Below are positions 8,519-17,703 of a DNA stretch of 64,000 nt, piece by piece; within the stretch, counting starts at the first letter, position 1, and every line of letters starts with the position of its first letter. The notes below the pieces were generated by a model that was not told the origin of the DNA, did no database searches, and saw nothing but the letters and a program-made list of their open reading frames with translations. This DNA comes from Burkholderia sp. Ax-1719 (GTDB lineage Bacteria > Pseudomonadota > Gammaproteobacteria > Burkholderiales > Burkholderiaceae): the NCBI RefSeq assembly GCF_011753055.1, contig NZ_VWWJ01000017.1:1-64000 (forward strand), read 5' to 3'. The position numbers were made by a program, and so were the translations under genes.

Positions 8519-9343
8519 TTACTGACGCGCCAGCCGCGCGTTATCCGGCATCGGCATGTTGAAGTTGGTGCGGAACGGGTTGATGTCCAGCCCGCCGCGG
8601 CGCGTGTAGCGCGCGTAGACCGCGAGGCGGTCGGGTTTGCACTCGCGCAGGATGTCCATGAAGATGCGCTCGGCGCATTGCTCGTGGAAGCCCGTGTGGT
8701 TGCGGAACGAAATGATGTAGCGCAGCAGGCCCGCCTGGTCGATCTGCGGTCCCACGTAGTGAATCTGCACGCTGCCCCAGTCGGGCTGGCCCGTCACCGG
8801 GCAGTTCGATTTGAGCAGGTTCGACACCAGCGTTTCTTCCACCGGCGACTCTTCGTGCGCCGCCTTCAGCAGCGTCGGGTCCGGGTGATAGACCTCGGCG
8901 TCCAGATCGAGACGGTCGATCGACAGACCCTCGAATTCCTCGAACGCGATCTTGCCGAATGCGCCCGGCTGATCCAGTTTCACCGATACCGACGCGCCGC
9001 ACGCCGCCGACACATCGCGCTTGAGCACGTCGCGCACTTCATCGGTGGAGTCGAACTTCGTCTGCGCGAACGAGCCGAGATACAGCTTGAACGACTTGGA
9101 TTCGACGATGTTGGGCGAATCGGCGGGAATGAAGAACGTGGCGATGGCGATCTGCGGCTTGCCGCGCGCATTGAGCCACGACAGTTCGTAGGCGTTCCAG
9201 ATATCGGTGCCGAAGAAGGGCAGTTGCGCGCCGATGCCGATCTGTTCGCGCGCGCCGATGCGCGGGATCGGGAACAGCAGCGTTGCGTCGTATTGCTCGG
9301 TGTAGCTCGACGCTTTGCCGAGCGGGGATTGTTCGGGAGTCAT
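8519..9343 (-). CDS. queF: NADPH-dependent 7-cyano-7-deazaguanine reductase (bimodular QueF)
   Basis: QueF reduces preQ0 to preQ1 in queuosine biosynthesis, a tRNA wobble modification. The 274-residue length is that of the bimodular type of proteobacteria. The active-site Cys lies in LVSNLLKSNCPVTGQPDWGS (near residue 181), followed by LLRYIISFRNHTGFHEQCAE, which contains the substrate-binding Glu/His; the N-terminal module shows ELSWLNARGKP and ESKSFKLYLGSFAQTKF, the QueF signature. Its ATG overlaps the stop of the 5'-nucleotidase gene upstream (ATGA), so the two are probably translationally coupled. Confidence 0.96.
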   Translation of the reverse strand: MTPEQSPLGKASSYTEQYDATLLFPIPRIGAREQIGIGAQLPFFGTDIWNAYELSWLNARGKPQIAIATFFIPADSPNIVESKSFKLYLGSFAQTKFDSTDEVRDVLKRDVSAACGASVSVKLDQPGAFGKIAFEEFEGLSIDRLDLDAEVYHPDPTLLKAAHEESPVEETLVSNLLKSNCPVTGQPDWGSVQIHYVGPQIDQAGLLRYIISFRNHTGFHEQCAERIFMDILRECKPDRLAVYARYTRRGGLDINPFRTNFNMPMPDNARLARQ

Positions 9344-10353
9344 GATGCGCTGGTTTCGGAGGTTGCGTCGGTAGTTGCGTCGGTAGTTGTGTCGCTTGAT
9401 GCGTCGTTCGTGGCGTTGGCGCGCGCTGCGCGCACTTCCGCCACCGGATTGGCCACGCCGCTCGCCACATGCCCGGTCGCCGTGACCGAGCGGGCCGATT
9501 CGCAGTGGCGAATCTGGTCGTCGAAGAAAAAATCGGGTTCGAACTCGCGCAGGAACGGGCCTTTGTCGAGTCCGCCCAGGAACATCGCTTCGTCGATTTC
9601 GATGTTCCAGGCCATCAGCGTGCGGATCGCGCGCTCGTGCGCCGGAGCGGAGCGGGCGGTCACGAGCGCCGTGCGGATGCGCATCTGCGCGTTGGCGTCC
9701 GCGAGTTTTTGCAGCCGGTGCAGCGCGGCGAGCAGCGGCTTGAGCGGGCCTTGCGCGAGCGGCAGTTCGCGGTTGTCGCGCTCATGGCTCACGAAGGCGG
9801 AAAGGCCGTCGCGCTGGAAGATCTGCTCGGCTTCGTCGGAAAACAGCACCGCATCGCCGTCGAACGCGATGCGAATCTCGTGCGCCGTATGCTCCGCCAT
9901 TGTCGCCGATTCCGGAAACACGCGTGCGGCGGGGAAACCGGCGTCCAGCGCGCCGCGCACGTCCTCGGGATTCGCCGACAGAAACAGCGACGCGTTGAGC
10001 GGCTTGAGGTAATGCCAGGGCTCGCGGCCGCGCGTGAACACGCCGCGCTGGATATCGAGCCGATGCTCGCGGCATGAACTGAACGCGCGCAGCCCGCTGA
10101 TGGGATCGCTGCGCGAGAGGATCACCACTTCCACGTGATGCGCGCCGGTGCTTTCACGCGAGTTGAGCGCGAGCAGCTTGCGGATCAGCGCGAACGCCAC
10201 GCCGGGCCGCGCGGGCACGGTCAGACGCTCGCGCTGCAAGGCCTCGTAGGCGCGCAGGTCGCCGGTCTCGTAGACGCGGTTCTCTTCCTCGAAATCGAAG
10301 AGCGCGCGCGAGGAGATCGCGACGACGAGTTTGTCGGAAAGCGATACGGACAC
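9340..10353 (-). CDS. Cytosolic 5'-nucleotidase (cN-I family)
   Basis: The 337-residue protein resembles the 5'-nucleotidase family that includes eukaryotic cN-I, which dephosphorylates nucleoside monophosphates in the cytosol. Visible family features are LVVAISSRALFDFEEENRVY at the N-terminus (the usual nucleophile Asp position is altered, SSRALFDFEE), HHVEVVILSRSDPISGLR, FLSANPEDVRGALDAG, IRIAFDGDAVLFSDEAE and a late ALVTARSAP segment with FEPDFFFDDQ. The C-terminal 50 residues are a low-complexity Asp/Thr/Ser tail encoded by 12-bp DNA repeats. It lies between ilvA and queF with gaps of 18 bp and a 4-bp overlap, suggesting a leftward three-gene unit. Confidence 0.8.
   Translation of the reverse strand: MSVSLSDKLVVAISSRALFDFEEENRVYETGDLRAYEALQRERLTVPARPGVAFALIRKLLALNSRESTGAHHVEVVILSRSDPISGLRAFSSCREHRLDIQRGVFTRGREPWHYLKPLNASLFLSANPEDVRGALDAGFPAARVFPESATMAEHTAHEIRIAFDGDAVLFSDEAEQIFQRDGLSAFVSHERDNRELPLAQGPLKPLLAALHRLQKLADANAQMRIRTALVTARSAPAHERAIRTLMAWNIEIDEAMFLGGLDKGPFLREFEPDFFFDDQIRHCESARSVTATGHVASGVANPVAEVRAARANATNDASSDTTTDATTDATSETSAS
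9362..9409 (-). repeat. 12-bp tandem repeat inside the 5'-nucleotidase C-terminal tail
   Basis: Two exact copies of GTTGCGTCGGTA (9362-9373, 9374-9385) are followed by two diverged copies (9386-9397, 9398-9409). The period is a multiple of three, so copy-number change would alter tail length (Thr/Asp/Ala repeats) without a frameshift. It ends about 20 bp upstream of the queF start codon. Confidence 0.8.
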
Positions 10354-10371
10354 GGTGCGAGTCCCGAGTGG

Positions 10372-11898
10372 TTAGGAGAGGAACAGGCGATACGCCGGAT
10401 TCTGCGTTTCTTCCCAATGCGGATAACCGAGCGTCGCGAGGAAGCGGCGGAACTCGGCGTCTTCAACTGCAGGCACCTGAATGCCGACCAGGATCGAGCT
10501 GTAGTCCGCGCCCTGGTTGCGGTAGTGGAACAAGCTGATGTTCCAGTTCGGCGCCATCGACGAGAGGAAGCGCATCAGCGCACCCGGACGTTCCGGGAAC
10601 TCGAAGCGGAACAGGCGCTCGTCATGCGCCAGCGGCGAGCGGCCGCCCACCATATAACGGATGTGCTGCTTCGAGAGTTCGTCGCCGGTCAGATCGACGC
10701 TCGGGAAGCCGTGCTCGACAAAAGTCGAGGCGATCTGCTGCGATTCGCCGCGGTTGCGGATCTGCACGCCCACAAAAATATGCGCGCGCTCGGCGTCGTC
10801 GATGCGGTAGTTGAATTCGGTGACGCTGCGCGTGCCGACCAGTTCGCAGAAGCGCTTGAAGCTGCCGCGCTCTTCGGGAATCGTCACCGCGAAGACCGCT
10901 TCACGCGCCTCACCCACTTCGGCGCGTTCGGCCACGAAGCGCATGCGGTCGAAGTTCATGTTCGCGCCCGAGGTGATCGCAATCAGCGTCTTGCCGTCGA
11001 TGCCTTCGCGTTCGGCGTACTGCTTTGCGCCCGCCACGGCCAGTGCGCCTGCGGGTTCAAGCACGCTGCGCGTGTCCTGGAAGACGTCCTTGATCGCGGC
11101 GCAGAGCGCGTCGGTGTCCACCGTGAGCACGTCATCCAGATATTCCTGGCAGAGGCGGAAGGTTTCTTCGCCCACCAGTTTCACAGCCGTGCCGTCCGAA
11201 AACAGACCAACCTCGCTCAACTCCACACGCTTGCCCGCCTTGAGCGATTGCGCCATCGCGCACGAATCGTCGGTCTGCACGCCGATCACACGGATTTCCG
11301 GGCGTATCGCCTTGACGTAAGCGGCAACGCCGGCCGCCAGACCACCGCCGCCGATCGGCACGAAGATCGCATGAATCGGGGCCTGATGCTTGCTGAGAAT
11401 TTCCATCGCAACCGTGCCCTGACCGGCGATCACGTACGGATCGTCGAACGGATGCACGAAGGTCAGGCCGCGTTCTTCCTGAAGGCGCACGGCGTGGGCG
11501 TAGGCATCGCTATAGGACTCGCCGGCCTGCACGACTTCGACCATCGATCCGCCATGCGCGCGCACGGCATCGACTTTCACTTGCGGCGTCGTAATCGGCA
11601 CGCAGATCACTGCCTTCACGCCCAGGCGCGCAGCCGAAAGCGCCACGCCCTGCGCATGATTGCCCGCCGAAGCGGTGATCACGCCACGCTGCAGCTGCTC
11701 AGCCGACAGATGCGCCATCTTGTTGTACGCGCCGCGCAGCTTGAACGAGAAAACCGGCTGGTTGTCCTCGCGCTTGAGCAGGACCGTGTTGCGCAAACGC
11801 GTCGAAAGATTCGGCGCGCGCTCGAGTTCGGTCTCGCGGGCAGCGTCGTAGACACGGGCGGTGAGGACTTTCTTGAGGTAATCGTCGTGGGAAGCCAT
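10372..11898 (-). CDS. ilvA: Biosynthetic threonine ammonia-lyase
   Basis: IlvA deaminates threonine to 2-oxobutanoate, the first committed step of isoleucine synthesis. The 508-residue protein is of the long, allosteric form. The PLP domain carries NQPVFSFKLRGAYNKM with the Schiff-base Lys near residue 55, ASAGNHAQGVALSA, the phosphate-binding IGGGGLAAGVAAYVKA and ITSGANMNFDRM. The C-terminal part (from about residue 330) shows two ACT-like regulatory repeats, PEERGSFKRFCELVG and FPERPGALMRFLSSM, which bind isoleucine/valine in known enzymes. It is the first gene of a leftward unit with the 5'-nucleotidase and queF. No leader-peptide attenuator could be recognised upstream. Confidence 0.96.
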   Translation of the reverse strand: MASHDDYLKKVLTARVYDAARETELERAPNLSTRLRNTVLLKREDNQPVFSFKLRGAYNKMAHLSAEQLQRGVITASAGNHAQGVALSAARLGVKAVICVPITTPQVKVDAVRAHGGSMVEVVQAGESYSDAYAHAVRLQEERGLTFVHPFDDPYVIAGQGTVAMEILSKHQAPIHAIFVPIGGGGLAAGVAAYVKAIRPEIRVIGVQTDDSCAMAQSLKAGKRVELSEVGLFSDGTAVKLVGEETFRLCQEYLDDVLTVDTDALCAAIKDVFQDTRSVLEPAGALAVAGAKQYAEREGIDGKTLIAITSGANMNFDRMRFVAERAEVGEAREAVFAVTIPEERGSFKRFCELVGTRSVTEFNYRIDDAERAHIFVGVQIRNRGESQQIASTFVEHGFPSVDLTGDELSKQHIRYMVGGRSPLAHDERLFRFEFPERPGALMRFLSSMAPNWNISLFHYRNQGADYSSILVGIQVPAVEDAEFRRFLATLGYPHWEETQNPAYRLFLS

Positions 11899-12535
11899 GC
11901 GGAGGGCGCGCCGGGCGCGGCAGTATGATCGGGAAAGGCGGAGCGTGCGCGAAAAGCCAAAAACGCGGCAAATGACGCGAAAACGTCAATGATAGCGCCA
12001 ACGGCGCACGCGCTGGCCGCAAGGGCAGGGCGGCATGGCGGACATACGTGGCGCACGCAAATGCTCATGATGAACCGATCCTGGCCATTGACCGACCTTC
12101 TGGACGGCGAATCAATTCGTCTCCGAATGACAAAAAATGAAAGTTATATGTCCGTACAGTTCCCGAGGACCGTCAGCGCGTGGGCGGATCATGCGTTAAA
12201 ATCGCGTTTTGAAACAAGGATCGGAAGATGCACTGGCAACCCCGGACAGCCCATTTGATGCCCGCACGGCGCGAGACCCGCCCCGCGGCGCAGCGGCATG
12301 CCCGCCACGCACGATCGTGTCGCTAAGTCCGAGCGCCGGGGAACCATCGGCGTGAGCGCTGCCGCCATGCTTCCCCACCCCCTTCGTCCGCTATCAGCCA
12401 CCGCACGCCATCCGCGAGCCACCGGCGGACTCGATTTCAGAATAGCGCCCCACGCGCCCCGTCAGCTTCCGCCATGCAGGCCGCTTGCCCACCAGGCAGC
12501 CCACTGAGCGGGACTGGCTCAAAGAGTCGTCCAAC
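11899..12535. other. 637-bp divergent intergenic region between ilvA and the large dehydrogenase gene
   Basis: No convincing gene is seen. The stretch 12100-12160 is AT-richer than its surroundings (ACAAAAAATGAAAGTTATAT), and a TAAAAT hexamer lies at 12197, without a good -35 box. It presumably contains the divergent promoters of ilvA (leftward) and the dehydrogenase (rightward). Confidence 0.5.
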
Positions 12536-15500
12536 ATGAACGCACCTCAAGTTTTCGATCCTCACGGCGCAGCCGCCGCCGTGGCCGCCGACATCGAACC
12601 GCGCCTGCGCGAGATTCCGTACAACTACACGTCCTTTTCGGACCGTGAAATCGTCATTCGCCTGCTGGGCGAAGAGGCGTGGAGCGCGCTGGCCGAACTG
12701 CGCGCCGAACGCCGCACCGGCCGCTCGGCACGCATGCTGTACGAAGTGCTCGGCGACATCTGGGTCGTGCGCCGCAATCCGTATCTGCAGGACGATCTGC
12801 TCGACAACCCCAAGCGCCGCGCGCTGCTGATCGAGGCGCTGAATCACCGCATCGCTGAAATCGAGAAGCGCCGCAAAGCCGACCTCGTCGAGCATAGCGA
12901 TCAGGAAGGTCTGGAGCGCGCCGCGCGCGTGGGGACGCTGATCTCGTCGGCGCGCCGTGCGATCGATGCTTTCGCCGCCGAATTCGAGAAGATGGCCGAT
13001 CTGCGCCGCCGCGCCACCAAGGTGCTCGGCAAGTGCACGCAGAAGGACAACATCCGCTTCGATGGCATCGCGCGCGTCTCGCACGTGACCGACGCCACCG
13101 ACTGGCGCGTCGAATATCCGTTCGTGGTCCTCACGCCCGACACCGAGGCCGAAATCGCCGGTCTCATCAAGGCGTGTTTCGAACTGGGCTTGACCGTGAT
13201 TCCGCGCGGAGGCGGCACGGGCTACACGGGCGGCGCGGTGCCGCTCACGCCGTTCTCGGCCGTCATCAACACCGAAAAGCTTGAACAGCTCGGCCCGGTC
13301 GAAATGACCGATCTGCCGGGCGTCGACCGCAAGGTGGCGACGATCTTCTCGGGCGCAGGTGTCGTCACGCGCCGCGTGACCGAAGCCGCGGACGCCGCGG
13401 GCTTCGTGTTCGCCGTCGATCCGACCTCGCTCGATGCCTCGTGCATCGGCGGCAACGTGGCCATGAACGCGGGCGGCAAGAAGGCCGTGCTGTGGGGCAC
13501 GGCGCTCGACAATCTCGCCTGGTGGCGCATGGTCGACCCGCAGGGCAACTGGCTCGAAGTCACGCGTCTTGACCACAACATGGGCAAGATCCACGACATC
13601 GAAGTCGCGCGCTTCGAGCTGAAGTGGTTCGACGGCGAGCACGCGCCGGGCGAAAAGCTGCTGCGCACCGAATCGCTCGATATCGCCGGCCGCGTGTTCC
13701 GCAAGGAAGGTCTGGGCAAGGACGTGACGGATAAGTTCCTCGCGGGCCTGCCGGGCATCCAGAAGGAAGGTTGCGACGGTCTCATCACGTCGGCGCGCTG
13801 GGTGCTGCACAAGATGCCCGCGCACACGCGCACGGTCTGTCTGGAGTTCTTCGGTCAGGCGCGCGAAGCGATCCCGAGCATCGTCGAAATCAAGGATTAC
13901 CTGTTCGAAACCTCGAAGCAGGGCGGCGCGATTCTCGCGGGTCTGGAGCATCTGGACGAGCGCTATCTGCGCGCGGTCGGCTATGCGACCAAGAGCAAGC
14001 GCAACGCGTTTCCGAAGATGGTGCTGATCGGCGATATCGTCGGTGACGATGCCGATGCGGTGGCCACCGCCACCTCGGAAGTCATCCGCATGGCCAACGG
14101 CAAGAGCGGCGAAGGCTTCGTGGCGGTGTCCGCCGAAGCGCGCAAGCGCTTCTGGCTCGACCGCAGCCGCACGGCCGCGATCGCCAAGCACACCAACGCG
14201 TTCAAGATCAACGAAGACGTCGTGATTCCGCTCAACCGCATGGGCGAGTACACCGACGGCATCGAGCGCATCAACATCGAACTGTCGATCAAGAACAAGC
14301 TGCAACTGATCGACGCGCTGGAAGCGTTCTTCAAGGAAGGCAAGCTGCCGCTCGGCAAGACCGACGACGCGAATGAAATTCCGTCGGCGGAACTGCTCGA
14401 AGACCGTGTGCAGCAGGCGCTCGATCTGCTCAAGCGCGTGCGCGAGCGCTGGACCTTCGTGGGCGACAAGCTCGACATGCCGTTGCGCGAAGCGCAGCAC
14501 TATCTCGTGCAGCTGGGCTACGAAGCGCTGGCGGAAAAATTCGCCGACCGCTGCGATGTGCAGCCCGACGTCAACGTCTTCCATGTGACACAAGATCGCA
14601 CCGTGCGCATCTCGTGGAAGCAGGAAATCCGCGCCGAACTGCGCCAGATTTTCAATGGCGGCGCGTTCAAGCCGATCCTCGACGAAGCCCAGGCGATCCA
14701 CAAGAAGGTGCTGCGCGGCCGCGTGTTCGTGGCGCTGCACATGCACGCCGGCGACGGCAACGTGCACACCAACCTGCCGGTCAACTCGGACAACTACGAG
14801 ATGCTGCAGGACGCGCACGTTGCGGTGGCGCGCATCATGAAGCTCGCGCGTTCGCTCGACGGCGTGATTTCGGGCGAGCACGGCATCGGCATTACCAAGC
14901 TCGAATTCCTCACGGAAGACGAGATCGCCGAATTCCGCGCCTACAAGCAGCGCGTCGATCCGGAAGGGCGCTTCAACAAGGGCAAGCTGCTCGAAGGCGC
15001 CGATCTGCGCAACGCCTACACGCCGTCGTTCGGCCTGATGGGCTACGAATCGCTGATCATGCAGCAGTCCGATATTGGCGCCATCGCCGAATCGGTCAAG
15101 GACTGCCTGCGCTGCGGCAAGTGCAAGCCGGTGTGCGCCACGCACGTGCCGCGCGCGAACCTGCTGTACAGCCCGCGTAACAAGATTCTCGCGACCTCGC
15201 TGCTGGTCGAAGCCTTCCTGTACGAAGAGCAGACGCGCCGCGGCGTGTCGATCAAGCACTGGGACGAGTTCAACGATGTCGCCGACCACTGCACGGTCTG
15301 CCACAAGTGCGTGACGCCGTGCCCGGTCAAGATCGACTTCGGCGATGTGACGATGAACATGCGCAATCTGCTGCGCAAGATGGGCAAGAAGAAGTTCAAC
15401 GCGGGCAACGCGGCGGGCATGTTCTTCCTGAACGCCACCAATCCGCAGACCATCAACCTCGCGCGTACCGCGATGATGGGCGTGGGTTACAAGGCGCAGC

Positions 15501-16582
15501 GTCTGGGCAACGACGTGCTGAAGAAGTTCGTCAAGAAGCAGACGGCGCATCCGCCCGCAACCACGGGCCGTGCGCCGGTGGTCGAGCAGGTGATCCACTT
15601 CGTCAACAAGAAGATGCCGGGCAACCTGCCGAAGAAGACGGCGCGCGCGCTGCTCGACATCGAAGACAACAAGATCGTGCCGATCATCCGCAATCCGAAG
15701 ACCACCAATGTGGATTCGGAAGCGGTGTTCTACTTCCCGGGTTGCGGCTCGGAGCGTCTGTTCTCGCAGGTGGGTCTGGCCACGCAAGCGATGCTCTGGG
15801 AAGCGGGCGTGCAGACCGTGCTGCCGCCGGGCTATCTGTGCTGCGGTTATCCGCAGCGCGGCTCGGGCCAGTTCGACAAGGCCGAGAAGATCGTGACGGA
15901 CAACCGCGTGCTGTTCCACCGCATGGCGAACACGCTCAACTACCTCGACATCAAGACGGTCGTGGTGTCGTGCGGGACGTGTTACGACCAGCTCGCTGGT
16001 TATGAATTCGACAAGATTTTCCCGGGCTGCCGCATCATCGACATCCACGAGTTCCTGCTCGAAAAGGGCATCAAGCTCGATGGCGTGTCGGGGACGCGCT
16101 ACATGTACCACGACCCGTGCCACACGCCGATCAAGACGATCGATCCGGTCAAGCTCGTCAACGAACTCATGGGTTCGGAAAAGGACGGCTACAAGATCGA
16201 GAAGAACGATCGTTGCTGCGGCGAGTCGGGCACGCTCGCGGTGACGCGTCCGGATGTGTCGACCCAGGTGCGCTTCCGCAAGGAAGAGGAAATCCGCAAG
16301 GGCGCGGCCAAGCTGCGTGACATTCCGATCATCGGCAACGGTGCGAACGGCGTGCAACCGGCGACGCAGCAGGAAGCCGGCGGCCAGGGCAAGGTGCAGG
16401 ACGTGAAGATCCTGACGTCGTGCCCGTCCTGCCTGCAAGGTCTGTCGCGTTACAACGAGGATGCCAATGTGGAAGCCGATTACATCGTGGTGGAGATCGC
16501 GCGCCACGTGCTCGGCGAAAACTGGATGGCCGACTACGTGAACCGCGCGAACAATGGCGGAATCGAACGCGTGCTGGTTTAA
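12536..16582 (+). CDS. Fused FAD-dependent dehydrogenase / iron-sulfur (GlcD-GlcF-like) oxidoreductase with DUF3683 N-terminus
   Basis: The 1348-residue protein joins what are usually separate subunits of glycolate or D-lactate dehydrogenases. After an N-terminal region of about 160 residues (DUF3683 type) comes an FAD-binding type-4 domain with PRGGGTGYTGGAVPLTPFS near residues 222-240, then the FAD-oxidase C-terminal domain with HMHAGDGNVHTNLP near residue 735. Two 4Fe-4S clusters are seen at CLRCGKCKPVCATHVP (about 857) and CTVCHKCVTPCPVKI (about 920), and Cys-rich CCG segments at about 1066-1101 (PGCGSERLF, CCGYPQRGSG) and 1210-1300 (HDPCHTP, CCGESGTLAV, CPSCLQG). The likely role is oxidation of a 2-hydroxy acid with electrons passed to quinone; the substrate cannot be read from sequence. 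The ATG at 12536 is preferred over upstream in-frame codons. Confidence 0.88.
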   Translation: MNAPQVFDPHGAAAAVAADIEPRLREIPYNYTSFSDREIVIRLLGEEAWSALAELRAERRTGRSARMLYEVLGDIWVVRRNPYLQDDLLDNPKRRALLIEALNHRIAEIEKRRKADLVEHSDQEGLERAARVGTLISSARRAIDAFAAEFEKMADLRRRATKVLGKCTQKDNIRFDGIARVSHVTDATDWRVEYPFVVLTPDTEAEIAGLIKACFELGLTVIPRGGGTGYTGGAVPLTPFSAVINTEKLEQLGPVEMTDLPGVDRKVATIFSGAGVVTRRVTEAADAAGFVFAVDPTSLDASCIGGNVAMNAGGKKAVLWGTALDNLAWWRMVDPQGNWLEVTRLDHNMGKIHDIEVARFELKWFDGEHAPGEKLLRTESLDIAGRVFRKEGLGKDVTDKFLAGLPGIQKEGCDGLITSARWVLHKMPAHTRTVCLEFFGQAREAIPSIVEIKDYLFETSKQGGAILAGLEHLDERYLRAVGYATKSKRNAFPKMVLIGDIVGDDADAVATATSEVIRMANGKSGEGFVAVSAEARKRFWLDRSRTAAIAKHTNAFKINEDVVIPLNRMGEYTDGIERINIELSIKNKLQLIDALEAFFKEGKLPLGKTDDANEIPSAELLEDRVQQALDLLKRVRERWTFVGDKLDMPLREAQHYLVQLGYEALAEKFADRCDVQPDVNVFHVTQDRTVRISWKQEIRAELRQIFNGGAFKPILDEAQAIHKKVLRGRVFVALHMHAGDGNVHTNLPVNSDNYEMLQDAHVAVARIMKLARSLDGVISGEHGIGITKLEFLTEDEIAEFRAYKQRVDPEGRFNKGKLLEGADLRNAYTPSFGLMGYESLIMQQSDIGAIAESVKDCLRCGKCKPVCATHVPRANLLYSPRNKILATSLLVEAFLYEEQTRRGVSIKHWDEFNDVADHCTVCHKCVTPCPVKIDFGDVTMNMRNLLRKMGKKKFNAGNAAGMFFLNATNPQTINLARTAMMGVGYKAQRLGNDVLKKFVKKQTAHPPATTGRAPVVEQVIHFVNKKMPGNLPKKTARALLDIEDNKIVPIIRNPKTTNVDSEAVFYFPGCGSERLFSQVGLATQAMLWEAGVQTVLPPGYLCCGYPQRGSGQFDKAEKIVTDNRVLFHRMANTLNYLDIKTVVVSCGTCYDQLAGYEFDKIFPGCRIIDIHEFLLEKGIKLDGVSGTRYMYHDPCHTPIKTIDPVKLVNELMGSEKDGYKIEKNDRCCGESGTLAVTRPDVSTQVRFRKEEEIRKGAAKLRDIPIIGNGANGVQPATQQEAGGQGKVQDVKILTSCPSCLQGLSRYNEDANVEADYIVVEIARHVLGENWMADYVNRANNGGIERVLV

Positions 16583-16624
16583 TGGCAGCGCCAAATTTTC
16601 CGTAACACGGGTTCGAGGACAACG

Positions 16625-17074
16625 ATGGGATGCGTATTCTGTAATGAGGAAGGCGGGGAAGTGCTGTGGGAAGACGAGCGTATGCGCGTCGTTCTTGCGA
16701 CCGCCGAAGCCGAATATCCCGGCTTTTGCCGCGTGATCTGGAATACGCATGTCGCCGAGTTCTCGGATCTCGCCGATGCGGATCGGGAACACCTTATGCG
16801 CGCCGTGTATGCGGTCGAGCGGGCGCTGCGCCGCATCATGCAGCCGTCGAAGGTGAACCTGGCGAGTCTCGGCAATCAGGTGCCGCATGTGCACTGGCAC
16901 GTGATTCCGCGCTTCACCAACGACGCGCATTTTCCGATGTCGGTGTGGTCGCCGCGTCAGCGTACGGTGTCCGAAGCGATGCTCGGGCAGCGTCGCGCGC
17001 AGGCCACGCTGCTGCGCGAAGCGGTGAGGCAGGAAATGACGTCAGCGGGCGCAGCGGGGCAGTCGCAGGATTGA
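16625..17074 (+). CDS. HIT-family nucleotide-binding hydrolase
   Basis: The 149-residue protein is a histidine-triad protein, a family that hydrolyses nucleotide phosphoramidates or dinucleotides. It starts MGCVFCNEEGG (zinc-type CxxC) and carries the triad NQVPHVHWHVIPRF (H-x-H-x-H) near residue 85. It lies 42 bp after the large dehydrogenase gene and before the DUF971 gene on the same strand, and is probably co-expressed with them. The substrate is unknown. Confidence 0.92.
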   Translation: MGCVFCNEEGGEVLWEDERMRVVLATAEAEYPGFCRVIWNTHVAEFSDLADADREHLMRAVYAVERALRRIMQPSKVNLASLGNQVPHVHWHVIPRFTNDAHFPMSVWSPRQRTVSEAMLGQRRAQATLLREAVRQEMTSAGAAGQSQD

Positions 17075-17188
17075 GCGCACGCGCATGAAGCGGCGAAGCC
17101 GTTCGTGCGCGTTCCTGAGCGCGCGGGCCATGAGCGACGACGCTCAAAACGCTCGCAATGCTCGCGCATTGCTCAAAAAGGGACAAAC

Positions 17189-17602
17189 ATGAGTGGACTG
17201 AAATCCGATACGCCGATTCCGACCGGCGTCGTGGTGCATGCGCTGTCGCGCGTGCTCGAACTGCAGTACGCGAACGGCGAGAGCTATCGCATTCCGTTCG
17301 AACTGATGCGCGTCTATTCGCCCTCCGCCGAGGTGCGCGGCCACGGCCCCGGCCAGGAGACGCTGCAGACCGGCAAGCGCGAAGTGACGATCACGGCGCT
17401 CGAAGGCGTCGGGCATTACGCGCTGCAGCCCACTTTCTCCGACGGCCACAATACCGGCATCTACTCCTGGGACCAGCTCTACGAGCTGGCGACGCGTCAG
17501 GACGCACTCTGGGCCGAGTATTTCGCGAAGCTCAAGGCCGCAGGCGTCGAGCGCGACGCGCCAATGGTTGCCGCGCCTGCCGCGCACGGCCACTGCCACT
17601 GA
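17189..17602 (+). CDS. DUF971-domain protein
   Basis: The 137-residue protein has the DUF971 fold, also found as the N-terminal domain of gamma-butyrobetaine hydroxylase-like proteins. Visible features are VVVHALSRVLELQYANGESY, RIPFELMRVYSPSAEVRGHG and the C-terminal FSDGHNTGIYSWDQLYELA, the characteristic GHxxGIYxW motif. The last residues are His-rich (HGHCH). The ATG at 17189 is preceded by an AAAAAGGGA ribosome-binding region. It is about 100 bp upstream of ubiE, a neighbourhood common in beta-proteobacteria. A role in iron-sulfur or ubiquinone metabolism is only suggested by context. Confidence 0.88.
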   Translation: MSGLKSDTPIPTGVVVHALSRVLELQYANGESYRIPFELMRVYSPSAEVRGHGPGQETLQTGKREVTITALEGVGHYALQPTFSDGHNTGIYSWDQLYELATRQDALWAEYFAKLKAAGVERDAPMVAAPAAHGHCH

Positions 17603-17703
17603 CGCTTCCTGTTACGATCCAGCCGCCGCGCGAGGGGCGCGGCGCACTCCATCAAAAAGAGCCGGACACGATCCGGCTCAAGACCCGCGAAAGGACGAGC
17701 GCG

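Noticed and set aside
12437..16930. A 1497-codon open frame on the minus strand opposite the large dehydrogenase gene
   Set aside because: It is a mirror of the high-GC coding strand; the translation is Arg/His/Asp-rich without motifs, while the plus strand has clear FAD and Fe-S signatures. The same holds for the long minus frame at 4520-6796 opposite the RNase and others.
17659..17679. An 8-bp GC stem-loop before ubiE with a T5 run only on the minus strand
   Set aside because: It would terminate leftward transcription, but no minus-strand gene lies there; on the plus strand there is no U tract.
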